A stretch of DNA of 64,000 nt from Alistipes sp. (GTDB lineage: Bacteria > Bacteroidota > Bacteroidia > Bacteroidales > Rikenellaceae), in contig JAHHQO010000002.1 in the NCBI GenBank assembly GCA_020026335.1, positions 1-64,000 of the forward strand. Reading direction: 5' to 3'. Under the pieces are notes generated by a model that did no database searches, was not told where the DNA came from, and saw only the letters and a list, made by a program, of their open reading frames with translations. Within the stretch, counting starts at the first letter, position 1. Each line of letters opens with the position of its first letter. The translations under genes and the position numbers were made by a program. Below are positions 33,555 to 41,011 of this stretch, piece after piece.

Positions 33555-35447
33555 CTATCGACGCATCAGGCGATCCAATGTCGGACGCTCGTAGAAAGCA
33601 GCTGCCGAACGGGTGCGCGCATCATGCACGGTCACAGGACCGGTCCACTCACCGGTGAATCTGTGTGCAGGAGTTGCATCATCGTACATGTCGAAGACAA
33701 TCTTGTAGTTTTCACCCACCTTAGAGACTGTGAAAGTACCCTTGGTCATAGGAGCAAGAACAGTTACATAGCTGTCGCCCTGTTCATCAACCTGTGTGCT
33801 CGACATATCGCCATACCATGCGAAGAGAGGACCACCGCTGGAGTTCAACCAACCGGGGAATGCGCAGTTGTAATCGAATTTATGAACGATAGTATAAGTA
33901 CCGGGCTGGAGAGTCTCACCATTGCAGAAGAACTCGGCGGTAAACATATCACCCTCATTCTTGGTGGGAGCAATGTTCAACTGGCATGACATCTTACCGG
34001 GAATCAGGTAGTCACCCATCAGATACATCTGTGCTTCCTGACCATTAGGCATCTTCAATACGCGGTCTTCCTTTACAGTACTCCAAGGTCTCTTAGGCTG
34101 TTTGGTGTCGTTATCACACTTGTTGCTCAGCTTGAACGGACCTTCGTAAACACCGTCGATGTCGACACCCTCTTCGGTCTTGAACTTGAAGACGAACTTG
34201 TAGTTGTCACCACCAGTACGTGTTACAGTCATGGTACCCTCGGTCAAAATACCCAGCTCCTTGTGGCCGTTACGACCGTTGATGTAGGTAATGTTGGCAC
34301 CGACAATCATCAAGCTGCCCCAGAAATCCTCTGCAACACCTCTCTCGATAGTCATAGGCAGAGAAGTAATCTGCGTTGTACGACCCTTGGTAATGGTATA
34401 AACACCCTCCTGAAGAGCTACATTGGGATCCATGGGATTATCCACCTTATTCATGTAAACGGGGAGGCTCATGTAATAACCGTGAGTCTGCTTGTGTTTC
34501 TCGTTGAACTTACCCGAGTAGAAGTGGAGGTTCATATCGTCTGCGTGAGGTCTTGTCCAGTTACCATAGAAGAAGTTCTTCTCAACATTTTCGAAAGTAA
34601 CATTCTGGGGACGAGTGAAGCGGTCATTCGAGAAACCGGTCTGGATAAACTCAATATCACCGGTGTAACGGAGCAAACGGCGCTCGCCTGTGAACAATAC
34701 GGTGCTGGCGTCAACCACGTAACCGCCCTTATCATCGCGCTCAACCATGATACGACCATCGACAAGAGGAATAATCTCTACCTTCTTCTCGGTACGAATG
34801 ATGCAGATACCCTCCGAAGGACTCCAAGTCAAAGGCATGCAACTTGTACCCACTACATACTCGCCTGCGGGCAATTCAATCTTGCTCAAGTCCTCAACGG
34901 GATTGTTGTAGAGGCTGAATGCCAATACATAATCACCGACCTTCTGGGGTTCGCCATATTTATCAACCTTACCGCTGGCAATGGTAAGCTCATACTGACC
35001 TGTACGTGCAGGGTTATCGGTACGATAAGAAGCATCGACCAACTCCTGTACAGCGGCAAATGTCTCACCACCGGTATTCACTTTCAAAACACTGGAGAGG
35101 ACCTTCGTACCGTCCAGACCCAAAACAGCGGCATAGATGTTATACTCTTTCTCGGGAACGAGGTTCTTGAGTGCGATAGGCTCGGCACTCTTCACGGGCA
35201 TACCCTGGCTCAAAACCAAGTCAACATCGGGAGCCTCTTCGGCACCTGTCTGCCAAACCCACGAGGCGTATTTGGCATTAGCTGATGTCACGGTAAATGT
35301 AAAACTATAAGGGTCAACAGTGCCGACCTTCAGTTCGACTTCAGGCGCGTCGGGTTTCGAGGCCGGCAACACATCATAGTCATCGGAACATGCAATGAAA
35401 GCAAAGCTCAGCAACAGTGCCGGCAAAAAGGAGAAATACTTTTTCAT
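33555..35447 (-). CDS. Surface lipoprotein with three beta repeats, unknown function
   Basis: I do not recognise a named family. The 630-residue precursor has a lipobox (FIAC, Cys20) followed by SDDYD, a good surface-export signal. Residues of about 35-125 resemble an Ig/fibronectin-like domain. Three diverged repeats of about 130-170 residues follow (roughly 150-280, 290-440 and 450-620). Each contains LxxGxYT followed by distant strands that end GxNYKfvFxxxxxxxxxGxyxGP, for example GDNYKFVFKFKTEEG and GENYKIVFDMYDD. The C-terminal tail is basic. It is monocistronic with a near-perfect promoter and a leader of about 210 nt. It may bind a glycan or protein on the cell surface, but nothing in the sequence shows which. 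Confidence 0.8.
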   Translation of the reverse strand: MKKYFSFLPALLLSFAFIACSDDYDVLPASKPDAPEVELKVGTVDPYSFTFTVTSANAKYASWVWQTGAEEAPDVDLVLSQGMPVKSAEPIALKNLVPEKEYNIYAAVLGLDGTKVLSSVLKVNTGGETFAAVQELVDASYRTDNPARTGQYELTIASGKVDKYGEPQKVGDYVLAFSLYNNPVEDLSKIELPAGEYVVGTSCMPLTWSPSEGICIIRTEKKVEIIPLVDGRIMVERDDKGGYVVDASTVLFTGERRLLRYTGDIEFIQTGFSNDRFTRPQNVTFENVEKNFFYGNWTRPHADDMNLHFYSGKFNEKHKQTHGYYMSLPVYMNKVDNPMDPNVALQEGVYTITKGRTTQITSLPMTIERGVAEDFWGSLMIVGANITYINGRNGHKELGILTEGTMTVTRTGGDNYKFVFKFKTEEGVDIDGVYEGPFKLSNKCDNDTKQPKRPWSTVKEDRVLKMPNGQEAQMYLMGDYLIPGKMSCQLNIAPTKNEGDMFTAEFFCNGETLQPGTYTIVHKFDYNCAFPGWLNSSGGPLFAWYGDMSSTQVDEQGDSYVTVLAPMTKGTFTVSKVGENYKIVFDMYDDATPAHRFTGEWTGPVTVHDARTRSAAAFYERPTLDRLMRR

Positions 35448-35665
35448 TGTATCTGAATACTTTAGGTTAAATAGTTATTTCCAATTATTAGTTGTTTTTA
35501 TGATGGGACTGTGTTTTAGTCTCTTTAGGTCGGGAACCGTGGCGAAGACTTATCTCGCACAAGTCTACCTCCTTTTTGAATTTTGTTTATTTACACTGAC
35601 TTCGATAATTTTAATATTTTTAACTATATACATATATATAGTATATTACTATTCAATCTTTATGA

Positions 35666-35698
35666 GCAAATGTATTATTTTTTTTCATCTGACACAAA
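35666..35698 (-). promoter_or_regulatory. Promoter of the repeat lipoprotein gene
   Basis: On the minus strand TTTG, a 20-nt spacer and TACATTTGC match the Bacteroidetes -33/-7 consensus exactly. The start near 35659 gives a leader of about 210 nt with short hairpins (ACTATATA/TATATAGT and AGACTT/AAGTCT). The rest of 35700-36138 shows no gene. Confidence 0.75.
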
Positions 35699-36138
35699 TA
35701 AATTCGACTGTTTTTTATCCACAAATTTCATAGTTGTTAAATTTTAATATCTACCCTGTGAATAACTTATTTTTTAGCCTCATATAAAATTATTTTTCTA
35801 TATTAGGTTTTCGGGGCAAGGAGGATTTTTCGGGTTTCCGCTCCGCCTGTTCTCTGCGGATGGGCGGTGATTTTCTCTTGCGTTACCGCTCAAACAATTA
35901 TTTTCCAAACAATTAGACACGAAATCGCAGGCAAATCGATTGCCGCCCGTCTGTTATCCTGCCCCGTCCATTCACACCTGCACAAATAATGCCGAGAATG
36001 CGAATTGATTATTGTTAAATAAAAGTTTTGTGAATCCGCTTTCGCCGTCTGTCGTGTCCGACCACAAAAATGGGCGGGCGTTCCTCATTTTCTTCAAAAA
36101 TTTGTATCTTTACCTCTCATAAAAGAAAATCAAAAGCC

Positions 36139-36591
36139 ATGCAGACCCCACTCCAACTCGATTTGTTTGCAGAGCCGACCGCTTCCTCCCGTGAAGATTC
36201 GGCTGTGGAGGAGGTTCTCGCCCCGGCACAAGACTACGACTTCACGGCACTCTTCGACCGTCTGTCGCGCTCGACCTTTCGCAGTCGTTTCCATCTGAAG
36301 CCGGCCGACAGGCAATATATCCTCGAACGTGGCATGTCAGTCATCTGTCTGCACGCCACCGACATGATTGCGCGCCGACTTGCTCCTGCCGACATTCCCA
36401 ACGACAGCCGTCAGACGCCCATGCGCGGTCACCCCGTATTCATCGCCCAGCACGCCACGGGTTGTTGTTGTCGGGGTTGTATGTCGAAATGGCATCACAT
36501 ACCACCGGGTCGTCCCCTCACGGCAGAGGAACAACACTACATCGTGGAGGTCATCACGGCATGGCTGCAACGAGAAATGAATAAAAATTAA
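36139..36591 (+). CDS. DUF4186 family protein
   Basis: This 150-residue cytoplasmic protein of unknown function starts at the ATG at 36139 (MQTPLQLDLF); the longer frame to 36070 is improbable. The conserved core begins near residue 50 (STFRSRFHLKPADRQYI). It includes QTPMRGHPVFIAQHATGCCC, then RGCMSKWHHIP, which has a CCCxGC cluster with nearby His residues and suggests metal or cluster binding. The end contains LTAEEQHYIVEVITAWLQ. A -7-like TATCTTTAC lies about 25 bp upstream. It is followed 14 bp later by the GAF-type methionine sulfoxide reductase gene, so the two may be one transcript. Confidence 0.85.
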   Translation: MQTPLQLDLFAEPTASSREDSAVEEVLAPAQDYDFTALFDRLSRSTFRSRFHLKPADRQYILERGMSVICLHATDMIARRLAPADIPNDSRQTPMRGHPVFIAQHATGCCCRGCMSKWHHIPPGRPLTAEEQHYIVEVITAWLQREMNKN

Positions 36592-36605
36592 AACACATCA
36601 GCCCC

Positions 36606-37088
36606 ATGGCAGAAAACTTAATCATCGACAACGGCAACAAGGCAGAGAAGTACGCTACCCTGCTGCCACAAATTGCGGCACTCATCGACCATGACGCCGA
36701 CCTCATCGCCAATATGGCCAACATCGCCGCCTGTCTGAAAATGACCTTCGACTTTTGGTGGGTGGGCTTCTACCGTGTGAAGGACGGAGAATTAGTGCTT
36801 GCGCCCTTTCAAGGACCATTGGCCTGCACCCGCATCAAGCGCGGTCGCGGCGTGTGCGGTACGGCATGGGACAGGAGCGAGACCATCGTTGTGGAGGACG
36901 TGGAGCAATTCCCCGGTCACATCGCGTGCAGCAGTGCTTCGAAATCCGAGATTGTCGTTCCCGTCTTCAAGGGAGACGAAGTGGTGGCGGTGCTCGACAT
37001 CGACAGTGACCGCTTGGCGACCTTCGATGCCACCGACCGCGAATGGTTGGAGAAAATCGCAAGTCTGCTCTACGCTGAAATGGAGTAG
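36606..37088 (+). CDS. msrC: Free methionine-(R)-sulfoxide reductase (GAF domain)
   Basis: This enzyme reduces free L-methionine-(R)-sulfoxide with thioredoxin. The 160-residue protein is a single GAF domain. Cys74, Cys84 and Cys108 have exactly the spacing (10 and 24) of the catalytic triad of cysteines in the fRMsr family, where the last is the attacking residue. Family motifs WWVGFYRV, GPLACTRI, GRGVCGTAW, HIACSSASKSEIVVP and VLDIDSD are all present. The gene probably shares a transcript with the DUF4186 gene. It is followed by a very strong hairpin that also ends the convergent NusG-like gene. Confidence 0.92.
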   Translation: MAENLIIDNGNKAEKYATLLPQIAALIDHDADLIANMANIAACLKMTFDFWWVGFYRVKDGELVLAPFQGPLACTRIKRGRGVCGTAWDRSETIVVEDVEQFPGHIACSSASKSEIVVPVFKGDEVVAVLDIDSDRLATFDATDREWLEKIASLLYAEME

Positions 37089-37096
37089 CCACAAAC

Positions 37097-37156
37097 AGGT
37101 ATCATGCAAAAGGCTGCCGACACACGCGAATGTCGGCAGCCTTTTGCATGATACCT
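37097..37156. terminator. 26-bp perfect inverted repeat / bidirectional terminator
   Basis: The arms 37097-37122 and 37131-37156 are perfectly complementary over 26 bp, with an 8-nt loop (CACGCGAA). The core (AAAAGGCTGCCGACA) looks like a normal terminator extended outward. It sits between the convergent msrC and NusG-like genes. Confidence 0.8.
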
Positions 37157-37178
37157 ATATATAAATAAACGAATCGCT

Positions 37179-37787
37179 CTACAAGCACGAGTTTTTCACT
37201 CTTGCCTTGGCGGTTTTCTCTTTCTTGGGATTCTCCTTTACCTCTATCAAATCGGGATTGATCTCCACGGAGATAGCCATAAGGTCGGGAATGATGACCA
37301 CCACCTGACGACTGCGACAGCCCTTCACCTTCACGAACATACCCTCCACGCCATCGAACTGACCACCGATGACCTTCACCTTCGTGCCTTTCGCGATATT
37401 CAGTTCCGAGGGGGAGAAGTATTTGACCGAGTCGCACTCCGAAGTCGCCACCTTTATAAAGTCGTTCATCTGGTTGTCGGGGACAATCAGATACTCGACA
37501 CCGGTACGATGGTGACACAGCACGAACTTGATGAAGTTGTAGTTCTTCTTGAACTCGAGCAACTCCATCTGCGAGGCACGCACGAAAATAATACTGGGGA
37601 TATAGGGTACGAGCATCTTGCGCTTCACGCCGTGAAACATCTTGACGATATAGTGCTTGGCGATGAAGAACTCCATGTTCCCCACCGTCGACAGGATTTT
37701 CTCGGCCAGGGCTTCCTGCTTGTAGGCCGACATCACAAACCACTGTTTTTTATGCTTGTCCTCTATGTTGTTTTTTAATATCTCCAC
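37179..37787 (-). CDS. UpxY/NusG-like transcription antiterminator
   Basis: This is a 202-residue NusG-paralogue. The NGN domain (about 14-120) starts with QWFVMSAYKQEALAEKIL. A KOW motif follows in GTKVKVIGGQFDGVEGMFV, and the C-terminus is basic. In Bacteroidetes, UpxY-type proteins allow transcription through the leaders of capsule or exopolysaccharide operons. The chosen start is GTG (37787); an internal ATG at 37733 would remove the first NGN strand. Unlike typical UpxY genes it is not followed by a polysaccharide operon: downstream is only a strong terminator. Its target is therefore elsewhere or it is an orphan. Confidence 0.85.
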   Translation of the reverse strand: MEILKNNIEDKHKKQWFVMSAYKQEALAEKILSTVGNMEFFIAKHYIVKMFHGVKRKMLVPYIPSIIFVRASQMELLEFKKNYNFIKFVLCHHRTGVEYLIVPDNQMNDFIKVATSECDSVKYFSPSELNIAKGTKVKVIGGQFDGVEGMFVKVKGCRSRQVVVIIPDLMAISVEINPDLIEVKENPKKEKTAKARVKNSCL

Positions 37788-37958
37788 GCCGATTTATTTA
37801 CCGTTCATTCCCTCTCTCGACAAGGTTGCTTTCGCCCCATCACATCTCACTCTAATACCACAAATGATTACACCCATTGGGAGAGAAGCCCCCAAATTTA
37901 GGGCGATGCTGTACAAATTTAATGCCTCAAACTACACGAGAGGTGGAATAATTACTCT

Positions 37959-37991
37959 GTAAACATACTAAAATTTATCATAATATGCAAA
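37959..37991 (-). promoter_or_regulatory. Promoter of the NusG-like gene
   Basis: On the minus strand TTTG, a 20-nt spacer and TATGTTTAC fit the -33/-7 layout with one mismatch. The leader to the GTG at 37787 would be about 165 nt and contains another TAAATTTGT that could serve as an alternative -7 element. Apart from this promoter and that of the flavodoxin gene, 37788-38250 shows no gene. Confidence 0.5.
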
Positions 37992-38181
37992 TGTTAGCGT
38001 CCCGATTTAAAGAAGAGAACGTAATGGTTCAATTTGGACCAATTGGCGGTCATTTTCATCACGATATTCCGTGACGGTTTCTGTATCATCTTCTCCCCAC
38101 CTCACCCCCGGCTTGAAGTCCCCGAAAGCGAAACACCAATTTTCAGGTATCGGTCTCGGGCAATTACACCCAAATGTAGGT

Positions 38182-38214
38182 ATTGCCGAATTGCGCTTAT
38201 CATCGTTTCTTTGC
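38182..38214 (+). promoter_or_regulatory. Promoter of the flavodoxin operon
   Basis: ATTG, a 20-nt spacer and TTTCTTTGC fit the -33/-7 consensus with one mismatch in each element. The start would be near 38221, 30 bp before the ATG. Confidence 0.5.
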
Positions 38215-38250
38215 AACAGAAAAAAACTACAAAACTAAGTAAAGAATATT

Positions 38251-38736
38251 ATGATTGGAATTTTTTATGGAAGTACCACGGGTACTACCGAAGCCGTAGC
38301 TCAGGGCATTGCCATGGAAATGAATGTTGCAGACAAAGACATCCACAATGTAGCAGACGCCGATGTTTCGGAGGTTGATGCTTATGATATGTTGCTGCTG
38401 GGTTCCTCGACTTGGGGTTGCGGCGAACTGCAGGACGACTGGTCGGTATTCATCGATTCACTGAAGACTAAGGACCTCTCGGGTAAGAAGGTGGCTTTGT
38501 TTGGTTGCGGCGATGCCGGCAGCTATCCCGACACTTTCTGCGATGCTATCGGTCTGTTGTATGAGGAGTTGCAGGGCACGGGTTGCACCTTCGTAGGCGA
38601 GTATACTCCCGAGGGTTACGACGCAGTGAGCTCATTGGTCTGCAAGGACGGTAAATTCATCGGTCTGGCTATCGACGAGAGCAACCCCGATGCTACCGAT
38701 GCCCGTGTTGCCCAGTGGTGTAATCTTTTAAAATAG
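38251..38736 (+). CDS. fldA: Flavodoxin
   Basis: This is a small FMN electron carrier of 161 residues. The phosphate-binding loop is GSTTGTTEAVAQ near residue 7. The two FMN-flanking loops are SSTWGCGELQDDW and FGCGDAGSYPDTFCDAIG, both typical of long-chain flavodoxins. A C-terminal segment with DESNPDATDARVAQW completes the fold. It serves as a low-potential donor, for example in iron limitation or to radical enzymes. It is followed 8 bp later by a DUF2023 gene, a pairing that I recall as common in Bacteroidetes. Confidence 0.94.
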   Translation: MIGIFYGSTTGTTEAVAQGIAMEMNVADKDIHNVADADVSEVDAYDMLLLGSSTWGCGELQDDWSVFIDSLKTKDLSGKKVALFGCGDAGSYPDTFCDAIGLLYEELQGTGCTFVGEYTPEGYDAVSSLVCKDGKFIGLAIDESNPDATDARVAQWCNLLK

Positions 38737-38744
38737 GACAAGCC

Positions 38745-39122
38745 ATGAGTATGGAAGATTTCAACCGCTACGGCGAGATGAAACTCTATATGCACCACAT
38801 CTACGAGTTTCAGAAGGGCGTGCGTAACCTCGTGTTATGCACCATGTGCCCCACATGCGCCTCATTGGTGTGCAGCAGACTCGACAATCTGGGCATCCAC
38901 CACGAAATCCAACAGGTTTCAGCCAATAAGGTCAACCTCTTTTTCGGCAACGAATTGTGTTTGAATGTTGTCCGCTCGTTTATCCATAAGCCGTTAAACG
39001 AATTGACCGCCGAAGAGGATTTCATTCTGGGAGTCATGTTGGGCTATGATATCACCGGCCAATGCGCGAGATACTTCCAATACAAAAATAGAATGACCGA
39101 ACAACAAGCACCAATTTGTTGA
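38745..39122 (+). CDS. DUF2023 family protein
   Basis: This 125-residue cytoplasmic protein of unknown function belongs to DUF2023. Conserved parts include MHHIYEFQKGVRNLVLCT, a CPTCAS motif, VNLFFGNELCL, and EEDFILGVMLGYDITGQCARY. Several Cys residues could bind metal or form a redox pair. It is co-transcribed with flavodoxin (8 bp spacing) and ends at a strong terminator, so it probably works with flavodoxin-dependent electron transfer. Either MSM start codon is possible. Confidence 0.88.
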   Translation: MSMEDFNRYGEMKLYMHHIYEFQKGVRNLVLCTMCPTCASLVCSRLDNLGIHHEIQQVSANKVNLFFGNELCLNVVRSFIHKPLNELTAEEDFILGVMLGYDITGQCARYFQYKNRMTEQQAPIC

Positions 39123-39161
39123 TTTTTCTTCATCGGTTGACATAGATAATGGTGTTCATTC

Positions 39162-39197
39162 CACCGTCGGAAAGTCGCTTTCCGACGGTGTTTTTTT
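39162..39197 (+). terminator. Terminator of the flavodoxin operon
   Basis: A perfect 12-bp stem CACCGTCGGAAA with its complement, a 5-nt loop and seven T residues. Confidence 0.9.
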
Positions 39198-39225
39198 GTG
39201 CCACGTCCTTTCCTCGTACAGAAAA

Positions 39226-39281
39226 CCCAATCCCCACAAATTGGGAGTGATACGTCCCCTTCTCTCACCCATTTTGGTGAG
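39226..39281. other. Pair of adjacent hairpins in an intergenic region
   Basis: CCCAAT/ATTGGG (39226-39245) and CTCACC/GGTGAG (39264-39281) are two short palindromes separated by 18 bp in a non-coding stretch between a terminator and the next gene's terminator. The motif GTCCC followed by TTCT recurs around the second one. No gene or known RNA is recognised; it could be a member of an intergenic repeat family. Confidence 0.3.
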
Positions 39282-39341
39282 TCGTCCCTTTCTTTAGAGC
39301 GGGCTCTCCCATTCTCCCCCCCCTACCCAACGCAGACGCAC

Positions 39342-39377
39342 AAAAAAAAGCAGCCGCCCCACATTCGGGACGACCGC
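39342..39377 (-). terminator. Terminator of the CNNM/CBS gene
   Basis: GCGGTCGTCCC pairs with GGGGCGGCTGC (three wobble pairs) and is followed on the minus strand by eight T residues. Confidence 0.8.
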
Positions 39378-39398
39378 TTCCACAATTATACATTCCGT

Positions 39399-40430
39399 TT
39401 AGTTTTCCGCTCGGAGTTTTGCCCAACGCTCGCGTGCCAAAATCTGCATATCCTCGACCATATCGTTCTCATCGACAATCTCGAAGCCGAGCATCGTCTC
39501 GATGACGTCCTCCATGGTCACGATACCGCGCAGACAGCCGTACTCATCGACAATGATGGAGATGTGCTCCTTCTCCTCCTTGAGTCGCTCCCAGATGGTC
39601 GAGACCTCCTCGTCCTCGGGGAACGCCAAAATCGGACGACTGATGTCCTTCAGGCGCATATCAAAATTATCCTCTGCCAACTTCTCAAGGATATTCTGTC
39701 GCAGGACATAGCCCGTGATGAACTCCTTGGTCTCGTCATAGATGGGAATACGCGAATAGGGGCGGAAGTGCGCGTCTTTATAAAAGTCGCGCAGGGTCAT
39801 CTGTGCCGAAGCCGATGCCACGACCACACTCGGGGTCATGATGCTGCGTGCGTGGACATTGACCGACTGAATCAAGTTCTGGAGCATGGTCTGCTCCTCC
39901 TTCTCGAAGACACCCTCCTCGGTACCCACGGTCACCATGGCAGAGACCTCCTCACGGCTCACCGACAGCGACTTGTGTTTCGATGACACCATCTTGGTAA
40001 TCAACTCGGAGAGCAGCACCAGAGGGTAGGTCAGATAAATCATCACTCGCAGGATGGGCGCGATGGGCAGAGTCAGCGAACGCCAGTAGCGTGTACCCAC
40101 CGACTTGGGGATAATCTCCGACAGGACGAGAATCAAAATCGTGAGAATGGCAGAGATGATACCGAAGTACTCCTCGCCAAAGACCTTCACGGCTTCGGCA
40201 CCCACACCACTCGCACCGACCGTGTGGGCGATGGTATTCAGCGACAGAATGGCAGCAATGGGTTTATCGGGGTTCGACTTGAATTTCTTTAACAGGGTCG
40301 CAAACTTGGCGTGCGACTGCTCTTTCATCGTGATGAAAGACATAGGGGTGGATAAAAGTACGGCTTCGAGAACCGAACAAAGAAATGATAATGAGAGCGC
40401 AAGGCTCAGATACAAAAATATAAGTCCCAT
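39399..40430 (-). CDS. CNNM/CorC-type membrane protein with CBS domains
   Basis: This 343-residue inner-membrane protein belongs to the CNNM (DUF21) family linked to divalent-cation transport, often Mg2+. The DUF21 part (about 1-180) has three or four helices and the conserved motifs SLNTIAHTVGASGVGAEA and ILVLSEIIPKSVGTRYW. A CBS pair follows (about 200-320), with VNVHARSIMTPSVVV, RPYSRIPIYDE and SIIVDEYGCLRGIVTMEDVIE. The usual C-terminal CorC/HlyC domain is absent, so the protein is of the short form. The ATG at 40430 matches the start of typical homologues (MGLIFLYLSLAL); an upstream ATG at 40460 would add ten residues. Confidence 0.88.
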   Translation of the reverse strand: MGLIFLYLSLALSLSFLCSVLEAVLLSTPMSFITMKEQSHAKFATLLKKFKSNPDKPIAAILSLNTIAHTVGASGVGAEAVKVFGEEYFGIISAILTILILVLSEIIPKSVGTRYWRSLTLPIAPILRVMIYLTYPLVLLSELITKMVSSKHKSLSVSREEVSAMVTVGTEEGVFEKEEQTMLQNLIQSVNVHARSIMTPSVVVASASAQMTLRDFYKDAHFRPYSRIPIYDETKEFITGYVLRQNILEKLAEDNFDMRLKDISRPILAFPEDEEVSTIWERLKEEKEHISIIVDEYGCLRGIVTMEDVIETMLGFEIVDENDMVEDMQILARERWAKLRAEN

Positions 40431-40516
40431 AAAATGAATTAAAATAAACAAAGGCTTCATGTCTTATTTTGGGTGACATGAAGGTAGAAATAATGAATCG
40501 CAGATATGGGACGCGA

Positions 40517-40873
40517 TTAAATCAGCCGCACACAGAAAAGTGCCAACTTACGGGTCGAGGTTGCCGACTTTATGATGCATCGTCCCCTTTCGCAGGCGGA
40601 CGAGTAGAGATTACTTACCGAAGGAAGACCTGCAACAAAGAGTGTTTGCAGGCTGCCGGATGTGCGGCGCAGACGGGTCATCACTCGTGAGGAGTGCATC
40701 TGCAAGGGGCAGACATATTGCGATGACGACTTGTCGCCGTCAGATGCTTCGAGGTAGGCAGTCTCGCCTGCCGACATGGGCACAGCCACCTCACCACACA
40801 CCGTATCGCCCTGCTGTACGACAAACAGCACGGTCAAAGCCAACAGGCAATATAGCAGGGTCTTCAATTTCAT
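40517..40873 (-). CDS. Small secreted or membrane-anchored hypothetical protein
   Basis: The 118-residue protein starts at the ATG at 40873 with a signal peptide or signal anchor (MKLKTLLYCLLALTVLFVV). It then has QQGDTVCGEVAVPMSAGETA and a basic, Ser/Arg-rich rest with five Cys. I do not recognise the family and composition alone does not prove that it is expressed. The evidence for a gene is the exact Bacteroidetes promoter that ends only 6 bp before the ATG (40880-40911). It lies between a terminator of the upstream RND operon and the CNNM gene, so it is a unit of its own. Confidence 0.6.
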   Translation of the reverse strand: MKLKTLLYCLLALTVLFVVQQGDTVCGEVAVPMSAGETAYLEASDGDKSSSQYVCPLQMHSSRVMTRLRRTSGSLQTLFVAGLPSVSNLYSSACERGRCIIKSATSTRKLALFCVRLI

Positions 40874-40879
40874 TGATGT

Positions 40880-40911
40880 ACAAATATAATACGATTTTTC
40901 AGATTTGCAAA
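40880..40911 (-). promoter_or_regulatory. Promoter of the small secreted protein, leaderless mRNA
   Basis: On the minus strand TTTG, a 19-nt spacer and TATATTTGT match the consensus exactly. Only ACATCA separates the -7 element from the ATG, so the transcript should start at or very near the start codon. Confidence 0.7.
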
Positions 40912-40952
40912 ACATTAGCCCGTTTTGAGGAATTCTCGAAGGGTTTACACCT

Positions 40953-40986
40953 AAAAAATGAGGGTGACGGAATGTCCGTCACCCTC
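40953..40986 (-). terminator. Terminator of the first RND efflux operon
   Basis: GAGGGTGACGGA and its perfect complement form a 12-bp stem with a 3-nt loop, followed on the minus strand by TTTTTT. Confidence 0.85.
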
Positions 40987-41011
40987 GCTGATTCTATATA
41001 AGGTCTTACGC

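Noticed and set aside
38007..38216. 69-codon minus-strand frame upstream of flavodoxin
   Set aside because: No homologous-looking motif and no plausible promoter of its own; it overlaps the flavodoxin promoter.
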